Position numbers and translations under genes: made by a program
Notes under the pieces: generated by a model
Told to the model about the DNA's origin: nothing
The model's input: the letters and a program-made list of their open reading frames with translations, nothing else
Database searches by the model: none
NCBI RefSeq assembly: GCF_002896855.1
Contig: NZ_CP021850.1
Span: 1,141,665-1,205,664 of the forward strand
DNA length: 64,000 nt
Direction of reading: 5' to 3'
Origin: Clostridium thermosuccinogenes
Lineage (GTDB): Bacteria > Bacillota > Clostridia > Acetivibrionales > DSM-5807
Shown here: in pieces, positions 36,962 to 46,675 of the stretch
Numbering within the stretch: the first letter of the stretch is position 1
How the letters are laid out: each line of letters starts with the position of its first letter

Positions 36962-38026
36962 ATGAACATAGACCGTAGAGAAAACATGATAAAAACTTTA
37001 AACTGCGAAATCACGGAGCAAATTCCTGTCACTCCCCACTGGTGGGGGTTGTATAAGTTTGAATATGCCGGTTTTCTCAAAGACTATGACAGGGAAGCTG
37101 AAGCCTGGAGCTTGACCGGTCGTGATTTGGCTGATATAGATAGCCTCTTTTATGAAGAATTCAAGCCCGATATGTTCCATCTTACCACCGGCGCATCAAG
37201 AACTGAAGAGAGCGAAGCTGTAAAAAAGGAAAAAAGGCGGATATTTGAAGCCGTATATGAGCTCGAATCCTATTCGGTCATTGACGAATATATTGAATCC
37301 AACTATCCCGCCAAGGACGAGATAATAAAAAGCGGAGTTTTTGACCACATACGCATACTTTTTGAAAGGTATGGAAGGGAATGTGTTCTGATGCTCAACG
37401 AAGGAAATCCCATCAGCTGGATACTGGATCCCCATGGCTGCGTTGGTTTTGAGAATGGACTCATTTCCCTTATGGATAAGCCGGACAGAATGGAATATCT
37501 CATACACAGGAGCTATGAAGCCTTGCTGCCCCGCATGGAAGCCTTGAAGGAGATGGGGGGAGATGGCTATATCGGTTCAGAGACATATTGCTCAGCCGAT
37601 ATCATGTCACCAAGCCTGTATCGGGGCATTATCTTCGAAGCGCAGAAGAAATTTTACACGGCAGTGGCGAAAATGGGGTTGATTCCGGTGACTTATTTTA
37701 CCGGTGACATCAATCCCCTTTTGGAGGATATAAAAGAACTGGGGGTAAAGGGGCTGATGGTGGAGGAAAGCAAGAAAAACTTCAATCTGGATGTCGGTAC
37801 CCTATACAGGAGGCTGGAAGGACAGGTTTGCCTGTTTGGAAATCTTGACAGTGTTTACACTTTGCAATTAGGGAGCAAGGAAGATGTTGTGAAGGAAACC
37901 CTAAGGCAAATTTCAGCATGCGGACAAGGAGGCTTCGTTATGGCTAACGGTTGTCCCCTTTCTTTCACAACTCCCCCGGAAAATATCCATGCTATGATAG
38001 ACACAGTGCGAAATAAAAAAGGTTGA
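36962..38026 (+). CDS. Uroporphyrinogen decarboxylase-fold (URO-D/MtaA-like) protein
   Basis: A 354-residue URO-D-superfamily protein. Visible landmarks are the N-terminal NIDRRENMIKTL, a YIGSETYCSADIMSP core, and the C-terminal GGFVMANGCPLSFTTPPENIHAMI, which in this superfamily precedes the last helix. Members include heme-biosynthetic HemE and cobamide-dependent methyltransferases (MtaA, CmuA); the Cys-containing end is closer to the latter, but zinc ligands are not certain. Three start codons are possible (36956, 36959, 36962); the last has the best distance to AAAGG. It follows the dehydrogenase by about 110 bases. Its role beside sugar genes is unclear; catabolic O-demethylation of methylated sugars or aromatics is one idea (inference). 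Confidence 0.8.
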   Translation: MNIDRRENMIKTLNCEITEQIPVTPHWWGLYKFEYAGFLKDYDREAEAWSLTGRDLADIDSLFYEEFKPDMFHLTTGASRTEESEAVKKEKRRIFEAVYELESYSVIDEYIESNYPAKDEIIKSGVFDHIRILFERYGRECVLMLNEGNPISWILDPHGCVGFENGLISLMDKPDRMEYLIHRSYEALLPRMEALKEMGGDGYIGSETYCSADIMSPSLYRGIIFEAQKKFYTAVAKMGLIPVTYFTGDINPLLEDIKELGVKGLMVEESKKNFNLDVGTLYRRLEGQVCLFGNLDSVYTLQLGSKEDVVKETLRQISACGQGGFVMANGCPLSFTTPPENIHAMIDTVRNKKG

Positions 38027-38068
38027 AGGCATAAAGAATTAAAAAATTCCTTTATTGCAAAAAAACTC

Positions 38069-38097
38069 TTGACGGGTATAATTTGATATGTTAAAAT
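38069..38097 (+). promoter_or_regulatory. Sigma-A promoter for the nifH leader
   Basis: TTGACG at 38069-38074, a 17-base spacer and TAAAAT at 38092-38097. Transcription would start near 38104, leaving a leader of about 510 bases before nifH. No sigma-54 type GG-N10-GC element is seen. Confidence 0.75.
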
Positions 38098-38127
38098 CTT
38101 ATAAAAGTAAATTTTAGGATTAGAAGA

Positions 38128-38169
38128 GTGGCAACGGCGTTATTCAGAAGAACTGGATAACGCTATTTT
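38128..38169 (+). repeat. nif leader hairpin, copy 1
   Basis: Box GTGGCAACGGCG at 38128-38139; stem GCGTTATTCAG (38137-38147) with CTGGATAACGC (38153-38163), one T-G pair, loop AAGAA; tail TATTTTA. Confidence 0.8.
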
Positions 38170-38211
38170 ATATAGATATATATAATTAAGTTCATACTGA
38201 TGTTCTTGGTG

Positions 38212-38256
38212 GTGACGAAGGCGTTATTCGTAAACATTACGAATGACGCCTCTTTT
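38212..38256 (+). repeat. nif leader hairpin, copy 2
   Basis: Box GTGACGAAGGCG at 38212-38223; stem GGCGTTATTCGTA (38220-38232) with TACGAATGACGCC (38238-38250), one T-G pair, loop AACAT; tail TCTTTT. The upper stem differs from the other copies but pairs fully. Confidence 0.8.
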
Positions 38257-38277
38257 AAATTGAATATTTTTAAAGTA

Positions 38278-38320
38278 ATGACAGCGGCGTTATTTGGATA
38301 AACCGGATAACGCCGTTTTT
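38278..38320 (+). repeat. nif leader hairpin, copy 3
   Basis: Box ATGACAGCGGCG at 38278-38289; stem CGGCGTTATTTGG (38285-38297) with CCGGATAACGCCG (38303-38315), two T-G pairs, loop ATAAA; tail TTTTT. The most terminator-like copy. Confidence 0.8.
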
Positions 38321-38497
38321 ACATATACAGTTTTATATATACGGTCTCCAAAAAACTTCATTAAATTATATTTGCAGGCGGAATTCAGTCCATTGCTGTC
38401 AAACCGCGTCATAAAATTACAGCTGAGATGCTGCAATCAGCTTATCATCCTTTGAAAAGGGAGTTATCCCTGCATTGAGCTAAATACCCTTTTGGCA

Positions 38498-38542
38498 GTG
38501 ACAACGGCGTTATTCGGAAATATCCCGGATAGCGCTGTTTTA
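38498..38542 (+). repeat. nif leader hairpin, copy 4
   Basis: Box GTGACAACGGCG at 38498-38509; stem CGGCGTTATTCGG (38505-38517) with CCGGATAGCGCTG (38525-38537), three wobble pairs, 7-base loop; tail TTTTA. It is 76 bases ahead of the nifH start. Confidence 0.8.
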
Positions 38543-38599
38543 ATATAGATACTTTTATTCTATTGATATCCAGATTTTAACAATGATTGATGAATTTAA

Positions 38600-39436
<837 letters not shown>

Positions 39437-39548
39437 GCAATGCCCGCAATACGGCCAAAGGGTGAAATGGGGAATCGGACAGGGAGGTTATCCAAGGCAT
39501 GCCAGCGCATAAATACCTGGAGAATAGGATCATAAATAAATGAATTTT

Positions 39549-41481
39549 GGTAGTGTCAAAAGTTCTATGAAAGAATAAAATTTTGACGCCAGAAATGAGA
39601 GTATTTACCAAATATGCACATTGGAAACCAAATAAGCAACAAGAAAAACCATGGGAATATAATACCTGTGGATTTGATGGATAACCCGCCCGAGGCATGG
39701 ATAACAAGTGGATAAAGCATTGGCAACGAAAAGCGTGTTGCCAACACTTTATCACACAAGTTACCCACACCCCTCAAATCAGCGGGTTACCCACAAACTC
39801 CACAGGTTCGGCGGCGACTGTTTTGCTATGCTATGCTACAAAAATAAGAGGATGAATTTCGTTCCTTAAGCAGATTGTTGGGCTTTGATGTATTCTTGGG
39901 ACATTTTAATGAGTGTAACCCACCTGGCAGGCATATTAGGCCGGTCTTTGAGCTCTTCTAAGACCACCGGCACCCTGCCTTCCAGAGAGGAATGAGGCCT
40001 TAGGAAGTTGAAGTAGGCTACAAACAGTGTAAGGAAGGATACTGAACCTGCATAGTTGTTAAAACCGTTGGTGGGTCTGTAGTTTCCCTTGAAGGTGCGG
40101 TTTAACCTTTCGATGATCTGCTTTAAAGGCCTGTATTCTTCGGAGATAGGGTCGTCGTTGGTAAGACCGATTACCTGCTTTATGTCAAAGTGGATGCCGT
40201 ACTGGGCGAAATAGTGTTGAGCAAGCATGTAAATAGGGTTCCCGTCAAAGATCAGGGTAAGATCCTCAGGAAGCTTATCGAACTTGGACAATGCTTCGTC
40301 AAGAGCATAAATTGCAGCTTTAACATCACGGTTGGCAGAGACGGGGTATGAGAGGATAATCTTCTTTACTGCGTCGAATATAAAGAATACGTAATGCCAT
40401 TTGCCCAGAACCTTTATGTACGTCTCATCCCCGCAGATGGAATCTGAGAGATCATACTTGTAGTTGTCAATGAAGGGTTTAATGTTTGTGGCAACAGCAT
40501 CGGCATAATTTGATACCGACTGATGAGAAACACTTACACCATGTACTTCACGCATAAGGGCAGCTGTCATCCGGGTAGAAAGGCCAAAATTGACATGGTA
40601 TGTAAGTATCAGCCCCAGGACGTGAGGAGAGACATAAAGCCTTGATATATCTACACTCGGAGGCTGGGAAGGCTTTCTTACCAAAGGCTCAAAGTCAATA
40701 TCAAACTCCCTGTAGATGTAATGGAGCTTGAAATCATGTGGAGAAGACTTGTAGCGCTGCTTGTCTTCCTCGGACATGGAATTGAGCCTGTCAAGGTAAT
40801 AGGGGCACTTGGAGTTGGTGCACTTATGTACGTTGAAGTCCTTACGCTCTTTCTTAAGTTCCAGTGTCCTTCCACAGTGGGGGCAGAGGAAGATGAGATT
40901 TTTTAGGTAACGGTTTTTCTTGTTGAAAGTGCACTTGCAGACTTTGCATAAGTACTGGCCTTTACCACCGGTATTGTCGTAAAGGTATTCATGAGGAGCT
41001 CCACATCTTGGGCAGGCCATAGTATCAGGGACTGTAGAAGCTTTTCTCCTTGTAATAGGGGTTATAAGCTTACCGGTTTCCTTGAGATGATTTGAAATAA
41101 GCTGCTTATAATCAAGCTTCTCAAGTGTCTCAATAATCGGCATGGTATCCACCACAAGCTTGCGGTAAGGCTTCCTAACAGGCTCATCGTAGTACTTGCG
41201 GACGGATCCTTTACTAAAGAGTGCACACATGAGGTAAATGATAATTTTAGCTTGTATTTGAATGTATAGTAGTAAAACTGTTATAATGTTGTTCAAAGGT
41301 ACTTAACTCCTTTCTTTGGGGGTTGTCCAGCAACAACATTATACCAAAAAAAGGGCAAGTACCTTTGCCTTTCTATACATTCTTAATTTCCAGTTAAATG
41401 AGGGTAAAACCCTTAATAATATAAAAGCAAGTAAAACCAAGGGTTAGAGGTCAAAAGCATATCAAAACTTTTGACACTACC
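39549..41481 (-). mobile_element. Insertion sequence between nifH and nifI1
   Basis: A complete element of 1933 bases. Terminal inverted repeats are GGTAGTGTCAAAAGTT at 39549-39564 and its exact complement at 41466-41481. It is flanked by an 8-base direct repeat TGAATTTT (39541-39548 and 41482-41489), a target duplication, so insertion is recent enough to remain intact. It encodes one transposase on the minus strand. Removing element and one duplicate restores a nifH-nifI1 gap of about 120 bases. The family is uncertain; 8-base duplications occur in IS6 and IS1595, and the catalytic domain looks IS6/IS240- or rve-like. Confidence 0.95.
39866..41296 (-). CDS. DDE transposase with N-terminal zinc ribbons
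   Basis: A 476-residue transposase, intact. An N-terminal region holds two zinc-ribbon-like cysteine groups (CPRCGAPH ... CKVCKCTF and CPHCGRT ... CTNSKCPYY, residues about 93-170). A DDE/rve-type core follows: first Asp in CGDETYIKV, second in IFDGNPIYM, Glu in QIIERLNRTFKGNYRP, and FNFLRPHSSL at the end. TTG at 41296 is the start, ten bases after AAAGGAG. It is transcribed against nif. The N-terminal hydrophobic stretch (MNNIITVLLLYIQIQAKIII) is odd and the true start could lie further in. Confidence 0.9.
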   Translation of the reverse strand: MNNIITVLLLYIQIQAKIIIYLMCALFSKGSVRKYYDEPVRKPYRKLVVDTMPIIETLEKLDYKQLISNHLKETGKLITPITRRKASTVPDTMACPRCGAPHEYLYDNTGGKGQYLCKVCKCTFNKKNRYLKNLIFLCPHCGRTLELKKERKDFNVHKCTNSKCPYYLDRLNSMSEEDKQRYKSSPHDFKLHYIYREFDIDFEPLVRKPSQPPSVDISRLYVSPHVLGLILTYHVNFGLSTRMTAALMREVHGVSVSHQSVSNYADAVATNIKPFIDNYKYDLSDSICGDETYIKVLGKWHYVFFIFDAVKKIILSYPVSANRDVKAAIYALDEALSKFDKLPEDLTLIFDGNPIYMLAQHYFAQYGIHFDIKQVIGLTNDDPISEEYRPLKQIIERLNRTFKGNYRPTNGFNNYAGSVSFLTLFVAYFNFLRPHSSLEGRVPVVLEELKDRPNMPARWVTLIKMSQEYIKAQQSA

Positions 41482-41504
41482 TGAATTTTAAAAGGAGTGA
41501 TTTT

Positions 41505-41831
41505 ATGAAAATGATCAGAGCCATTGTAAGGCCTGAGAAGTCTTCATTGATATTAAACGAGCTGATGGATGCAGGTTATCCAGCGGTCACTAAGATAGAT
41601 GTGGTAGGAAGGGGAAAGCAAAGGGGGATCAAGGTAGGCAACATTCACTACGATGAGCTTCAAAAGGAGATGCTGATGATGGTGGTGGAGGATGAAGATA
41701 AGGACGAGGTAGTAAAAATTATTGCAAAAAATGCCAGAACCGGTGACAGTGGAGCATACGGCGACGGAAAGATATTCGTGAGCACGGTGGAAGAGGTATA
41801 TACCATCAGCAGCGGCCAAAATAAGTTGTAA
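41505..41831 (+). CDS. nifI1: Nitrogenase-associated PII-like regulator NifI1
   Basis: A 108-residue PII-superfamily protein. In methanogens NifI1 and NifI2 form a complex that binds the MoFe protein and shuts off nitrogenase when ammonium is present, relieved by 2-oxoglutarate. It starts MKMIRAIVRPEKSSLIL as the subfamily does, with T-loop region about residues 37-55 and the GAYGDGKIFV ATP/2-oxoglutarate signature near residue 86. AAAAGGAGTGA precedes the ATG; the insertion sequence ends only 23 bases upstream. Gene order nifH-I1-I2-D-K is typical of archaea and clostridia. Confidence 0.95.
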   Translation: MKMIRAIVRPEKSSLILNELMDAGYPAVTKIDVVGRGKQRGIKVGNIHYDELQKEMLMMVVEDEDKDEVVKIIAKNARTGDSGAYGDGKIFVSTVEEVYTISSGQNKL

Positions 41832-41844
41832 AGGGGTTTTGCCA

Positions 41845-42228
41845 ATGAAAGAGATCGTATCCATTATCAGAATCAACAAGATTGGTGATACAAAGCAAGC
41901 TCTGGCTGAAGCCGGCTATCCAGCCTTTGTCTGCAAGAAGGTTAATGGGAGGGGCAAAAAGATGCTGAAGCCGGAAATATTCCAGAAACTTGTCGCAGAA
42001 GAGGAGATAAGCCCGCCGGAGCTGATGGAGAGCATAGCAGGAAATGACAGATTATTGGCTAAGAGGATGTTGTCCCTTGTGGTAGCCGATGAAGATGTAA
42101 AAAAGGTAGTAGACATAATAATTGAGACCAACCAGACGGGCAGTATGGGAGATGGAAAAATCTTCGTCTGTCCTGTCGATGAGGTCATCAGGGTTAGAAC
42201 AGGAGAAACAGGAATTGATGCAATCTAA
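41845..42228 (+). CDS. nifI2: Nitrogenase-associated PII-like regulator NifI2
   Basis: A 127-residue partner of NifI1 with the same fold but a longer T-loop (residues about 37-70, including KKMLKPEIFQKL and SPPELMES). The signature GSMGDGKIFVCPVDEVIRV is conserved. I take ATG at 41845, eight bases after AAAGGGG, rather than the TTG at 41839. Its stop is 18 bases before nifD. Together with NifI1 it should give rapid ammonium switch-off without covalent modification. Confidence 0.94.
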   Translation: MKEIVSIIRINKIGDTKQALAEAGYPAFVCKKVNGRGKKMLKPEIFQKLVAEEEISPPELMESIAGNDRLLAKRMLSLVVADEDVKKVVDIIIETNQTGSMGDGKIFVCPVDEVIRVRTGETGIDAI

Positions 42229-42245
42229 AGGGAGGGAACGCTGTT

Positions 42246-43871
42246 ATGAAGGATGATATGAACAAGATTGTTGACAGGATATTGTTCAGATACCCGGCTA
42301 AGGTTATGAAAAACAGGAAGGAGCATATTTTGGTCAAAGAACCGGAAGGCCCAAAAGAGATATCTGCCAATACAAGAACCTTGCCAGGCATTATAACAAA
42401 CAGAGGTTGTGCTTATGCCGGCTGCAAGGGTGTTGTGATCGGGCCCATAATCGATATGGTGCATATTACCCACGGTCCGGTGGGATGTTCCTACTACACA
42501 TGGGCAGCCAGGAGAAATAAAGGAAAAGCCAGGGAAGGCGGCAAGAGTTTTTTAGAATATGCCTTTACCACCGACTTGCAGGAGAGTGACATAGTCTTTG
42601 GGGGCATAAAAAAATTAGCCCAGGCCATCAAGGAAGCGGTGGAAATTTTTCATCCGAAAGCCATATCGATAGCCGCTACCTGCCCCGTAGGCCTAATAGG
42701 GGATGACATCCATGCGGTAGCCAAGAAAGCCCAGGAGGAATACGGAATACCCGTTCTGGCCTTCAGCTGCGAGGGGTATAAGGGTGTAAGCCAGTCAGCA
42801 GGCCACCATATCGCCAACAACAAACTGATGAAGGATGTGGTGGGAACGGAGGACATACCCGAAGCCCAAAGGAAAAAATACTCTGTCAATATATTGGGCG
42901 AATACAACATAGGTGGGGATGAATGGGAGATAAAAAGAGTGCTTAACAAGATTGGTTATACGGTAATTGCAACCCTCACCGGAGATGCGGAGTATGGCGA
43001 TATAGCCAAGGCCCATAATGCGGATTTGAATCTGGTGCAGTGCCACAGATCAATAAATTATATAGCCGACATGATAGAAATAAAATACGGATTGCCGTGG
43101 ATGAAAGTCAATTTCATAGGGATAGAAAACTTCTCCAACAGCCTTAGGAACATGGCAAAATACTTCGGAGATGCAGAGTTGATGGAAAGGACAGAAAGGG
43201 TTATCCAGGAGGAAATAGAGGATATAAAGGATGAAATCAACCGCTATAAGGAAATGTGTAAAGGAAAAACGGCAGTTTTATTCGTGGGTGGGTCAAGAGC
43301 CCACCACTACCAGGGGTTGCTTAAGGAAATAGGCATGGAAACCGTTATGGCCGGTTATGAATTCGGACACCGTGATGATTATGAGGGAAGGGATATCCTC
43401 CCGTATATAAAGCTGGATGCGGACACAAGAAACATTGAAGAACTGACGGTGGAGAAGGACGAGAGGAAATATAGGCTGAGGATGTCGCCGGAGAAGCTGG
43501 AAGAACTGAAAAAGGAGATACCTATAAACCAATACAAGGGCATGATTCATGATATGAAAGACAACACCATCATCATAGATGATCTGAACCACTTCGAAAC
43601 AGAAATGTTCATCAAGGCATTGAAACCGGCATTTTTCGGCTCGGGTATAAAAGATAAATACATCGTGGAGAAAATGGGGGTTTACTCCAAGCAAATGCAT
43701 TCTTATGATTACTCCGGACCTTACGCCGGATTCAGGGGAGCAGTGAATTTTGCAAGGGATACGGCTGCCGGAATCCATACTCCGGCATGGAGCTATATAG
43801 TTCCTCCGTGGAAGAAGGAGCCCATATTGAAAGGGAAAATTGAGAAGGAAGGAGTGGAGGAAGCATGCTGA
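42246..43871 (+). CDS. nifD: Nitrogenase MoFe protein alpha chain
   Basis: A 541-residue subunit carrying FeMo-cofactor. P-cluster ligands are Cys55, Cys81 and Cys146; cofactor ligands are Cys266 (VQCHRS) and His485 (MHSYDYSGPY). Gln183 and His187 (VSQSAGHH) and Arg89 match the residues lining the active site in Azotobacter (Gln191, His195, Arg96). An extra segment of about 50 residues (around 385-437) is the insertion seen in Clostridium pasteurianum-type NifD. The presence of modABC and nifENBV, and the absence of vnf/anf delta-subunit genes here, point to the molybdenum enzyme. It overlaps nifK by seven bases. Confidence 0.97.
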   Translation: MKDDMNKIVDRILFRYPAKVMKNRKEHILVKEPEGPKEISANTRTLPGIITNRGCAYAGCKGVVIGPIIDMVHITHGPVGCSYYTWAARRNKGKAREGGKSFLEYAFTTDLQESDIVFGGIKKLAQAIKEAVEIFHPKAISIAATCPVGLIGDDIHAVAKKAQEEYGIPVLAFSCEGYKGVSQSAGHHIANNKLMKDVVGTEDIPEAQRKKYSVNILGEYNIGGDEWEIKRVLNKIGYTVIATLTGDAEYGDIAKAHNADLNLVQCHRSINYIADMIEIKYGLPWMKVNFIGIENFSNSLRNMAKYFGDAELMERTERVIQEEIEDIKDEINRYKEMCKGKTAVLFVGGSRAHHYQGLLKEIGMETVMAGYEFGHRDDYEGRDILPYIKLDADTRNIEELTVEKDERKYRLRMSPEKLEELKKEIPINQYKGMIHDMKDNTIIIDDLNHFETEMFIKALKPAFFGSGIKDKYIVEKMGVYSKQMHSYDYSGPYAGFRGAVNFARDTAAGIHTPAWSYIVPPWKKEPILKGKIEKEGVEEAC

Positions 43872-45232
43872 ACAATACCCCGAAGGAAATATCCGAAAGA
43901 AGCGCCTTAGTAGTAAATCCCGCCAAAACATGCCAGCCCATCGGAGCCATGTATGCCGCCCTGGGAATACACGGTTGCCTTCCTCACAGTCATGGCTCCC
44001 AAGGCTGCTGTTCCTTTCACAGGATGCACCTGACAAGGCATTTCAGGGAACCTATTGTGGCATCCACCAGTTCCTTCACTGAAGGAGCCTGTGTTTTTGG
44101 AGGCAAGACCAACTTGAAAAAGGGCCTTGAAACCGTATTCGAGATATACAACCCGGAGATAGTGGCTGTTAATACCACTTGCTTGTCGGAGACCATAGGA
44201 GATGATTTGAGCGAAATCATTTCCAGCACAAACATACCAAAAGGTAAAACAGTGATATATGCAAACACTCCCAGCTATGTAGGCTCCCATATCACCGGAT
44301 TTTCCAACATGACCAAGGCAATGGTAACCCATCTGGCAAGCAAGGATGAAAACGGCGGCAATAATAAGCTGGCTATAATACCAGGATTTGTCGAACCCAG
44401 TGATATGGCGGAAATAAAGAGAATACTGAAACTTATCGGAATACCTTTTATAATGTTTCCGGACACGAGCGGCGTGTTGAACTCTCCCAACACCGGCAAG
44501 TATGTAATGTATCCGAAAGGAGGAGTTACGGTGGAGGAGCTTAAGGATCTGGGCAACTGCTTTGGTACCATCGCCCTGGGAAAGTTTGCATCGGAAGCGG
44601 CAGCTTATGAGCTGGAAAAGAAATGCGAAGTGGAAGCTCATGTTTTGAAGGTGCCCATAGGCATAAAAGCAACCGATGACTTTATAATGGAGCTCCTGCA
44701 AATGACCGTAAAGGAAGTTCCCAAGGAGCTGGAGGAAGAACGGGGACAGCTGGTAGACCTTATGGTGGACATTCATAATCATTACCATGGCAAGAAGGTG
44801 GCAATTTTTGGGGACCCCGATATCGTGACCTCCATGACAGAATTTGCCGTCAGCCTGGGGATGATTCCTAAGTACGTTTTAACCGGTACTCCGGGCAGCG
44901 CTTTTGAAAAGGATGTGACAGATATCCTGAAATCCGCCGGCATAGAGGATTTCAGGGTGAAGGCCGCTGGTGATTTGATGGAGCTGCACCAGTGGATAAA
45001 AAATGACAAGGTGGATTTGCTTATCGGCAATACCTATGGCAAATACATTTCCAGAGCTGAAAACATACCTTTGGTGCGGATGGGTTTCCCCATTCTGGAC
45101 AGGGTAGGCCACAGTTATTTCCCTGTGGTCGGATACAAGGGCGCCATGAGGATAATCGAAAAGATAAGCACTGCCCTATTGGATAAATACGACAGGGAAT
45201 GCCCGGAGGAGGACTTTGAACTGGTTATGTGA
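43865..45232 (+). CDS. nifK: Nitrogenase MoFe protein beta chain
   Basis: A 455-residue subunit sharing the P-cluster with NifD. Ligands are Cys23 (AKTCQPIGA), Cys48 (GSQGCCSFHR) and Cys106 (NTTCLSETIGDD). It is short at the N terminus, like C. pasteurianum NifK and unlike the 520-residue proteobacterial form. Two adjacent cysteines (48, 49) are present at the P-cluster site. ATG at 43865 overlaps the nifD stop. Confidence 0.96.
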   Translation: MLNNTPKEISERSALVVNPAKTCQPIGAMYAALGIHGCLPHSHGSQGCCSFHRMHLTRHFREPIVASTSSFTEGACVFGGKTNLKKGLETVFEIYNPEIVAVNTTCLSETIGDDLSEIISSTNIPKGKTVIYANTPSYVGSHITGFSNMTKAMVTHLASKDENGGNNKLAIIPGFVEPSDMAEIKRILKLIGIPFIMFPDTSGVLNSPNTGKYVMYPKGGVTVEELKDLGNCFGTIALGKFASEAAAYELEKKCEVEAHVLKVPIGIKATDDFIMELLQMTVKEVPKELEEERGQLVDLMVDIHNHYHGKKVAIFGDPDIVTSMTEFAVSLGMIPKYVLTGTPGSAFEKDVTDILKSAGIEDFRVKAAGDLMELHQWIKNDKVDLLIGNTYGKYISRAENIPLVRMGFPILDRVGHSYFPVVGYKGAMRIIEKISTALLDKYDRECPEEDFELVM

Positions 45233-45307
45233 GGGAAATTACCTCTATAATACAATTTTCATTTTTGTCCGGCAGTTGCCAAAACACTTTAGAAAGGAGG
45301 AGCCGGT

Positions 45308-46675
45308 ATGAAATCATTGGAAGCTTACCCGCTGGAAGAACGAAAAAGCCATATTTTGGTGAAGGAAAAAGATCAGATTCAGGGCATAAGCTGTGATAGG
45401 CACAGTGTTTCCGGTGTAGTAAGCCAGAGGGCATGTGTGTATTGCGGGGCCAGGGTGGTGTTAAATCCGATAACGGATGCGTTTCATATTGTTCACGGCC
45501 CCATCGGCTGCTCCAGCTACACATGGGATATAAGAGGGAGCCTCAGCAGCGGTTCGGAAATGTTCAGGAACAGCTTTTCCACAGACCTGGAGGAGAAGGA
45601 TATCATTTTTGGCGGAGAAAAGAAGCTGTCTGAGGCCATTGATGAAATCGTAAGGGCAAAATTTCCGAAGGCGGTATTTGTTTATTCCACCTGTGTTGTG
45701 GGGGTTATAGGTGACGATATAGAAGCGGTCTGCAGAGCGGCCGAAAGGAAATACGGCATCAGGGTCATACCGGTGAAGTCCACCGGATTTGCAGGAAGCA
45801 AAAAAGATGGCTACAAGGCAGCTTGTGACGCTATTATCAGCCTGATGGATGGCGGAAAATATGAAAGGGGCGTCAAGGACCCCAGATCCTTTAATTATCT
45901 CGGAGACTTCAATCTGGCCGGTGAAATCTGGGTGGTGAACAATTACTTCAAAGAGATAGGCCTTAATATGATAACCGGAGTGACCGGTGATTCAACTGTC
46001 GAGAAATTGAGAAAAGCCCGGAATGCCTCCTTCAATATAGTGCAGTGTGCAGGATCCAGCATTTATCTGGCTGAAAGGATGAAGGAGAAGTTCGGTATAC
46101 CTTATGAGAAGGTCAGCTTTTTCGGTATTCAGGATACCGTAAGCTCATTGATAAAATTGGCTGAGCTTTCAGGGGATGAGGAAGTAAAGAAAAAGACGGA
46201 AAAACTGATAAGGATTATGGTGGCGGAGGTTGAACCTGTCCTTGAAAAATACAGAAAAAAATGCAGAGGGAAGAAAGTTGCCATATATGTAGGCGGAGGG
46301 TTCAAAGCCGTTTCTTTGATAAAGCAGTTCAGTGAGCTGGGCATGAAGACTGTAATGGTAGGAACCCAGACAGGAAGAAAGCAAGAATATGAAACCATCA
46401 GGGAGCTGGTGGAGGAAGGCACTGTGATATTGGATGATACAAACCCATCGGAACTGGAGAAATTCATGAAGGAAAAGGGAGCGGACCTGCTGGTAGGCGG
46501 AGTCAAGGAAAGACCTCTGGCTTATAAGCTGGGAATGGCTTTTATTGACCACAATCATGAAAGAAAGCATCCTTTGATCGGTTTTGAAGGAGCTGTGAAT
46601 TTTGCAAGAGAGGTGGATCTTACATTGAACAGTCCGGTGTGGGAGTTTGTCAGGAAAGGAGGGCTGCATGAATAG
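45308..46675 (+). CDS. nifE: FeMo-cofactor scaffold subunit NifE
   Basis: A 455-residue NifD-like protein that, with NifN, receives NifB-co and matures it into FeMo-co. Cysteines in RACVYCGA, GPIGCSSYTWD and YSTCVVGVIGDD parallel the P-cluster ligands of NifD, while VQCAGSSIYLAERM replaces the VQCHRS region, and the second cofactor ligand (His) of NifD is absent, which separates NifE from NifD. AGAAAGGAGG precedes ATG. It lies 75 bases from nifK and overlaps nifN by eight. Confidence 0.94.
   Translation: MKSLEAYPLEERKSHILVKEKDQIQGISCDRHSVSGVVSQRACVYCGARVVLNPITDAFHIVHGPIGCSSYTWDIRGSLSSGSEMFRNSFSTDLEEKDIIFGGEKKLSEAIDEIVRAKFPKAVFVYSTCVVGVIGDDIEAVCRAAERKYGIRVIPVKSTGFAGSKKDGYKAACDAIISLMDGGKYERGVKDPRSFNYLGDFNLAGEIWVVNNYFKEIGLNMITGVTGDSTVEKLRKARNASFNIVQCAGSSIYLAERMKEKFGIPYEKVSFFGIQDTVSSLIKLAELSGDEEVKKKTEKLIRIMVAEVEPVLEKYRKKCRGKKVAIYVGGGFKAVSLIKQFSELGMKTVMVGTQTGRKQEYETIRELVEEGTVILDDTNPSELEKFMKEKGADLLVGGVKERPLAYKLGMAFIDHNHERKHPLIGFEGAVNFAREVDLTLNSPVWEFVRKGGLHE

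Noticed and set aside
38128-38542. Possible CRISPR array upstream of nifH
   Set aside because: The four repeats are imperfect, irregularly spaced (68-220 bases) and each is a hairpin plus T run; no constant-length spacers and no cas genes.
43293-44036. A 247-codon minus-strand frame across the nifD/nifK junction
   Set aside because: Antisense shadow; both nif genes carry all expected cofactor ligands in their own frames.
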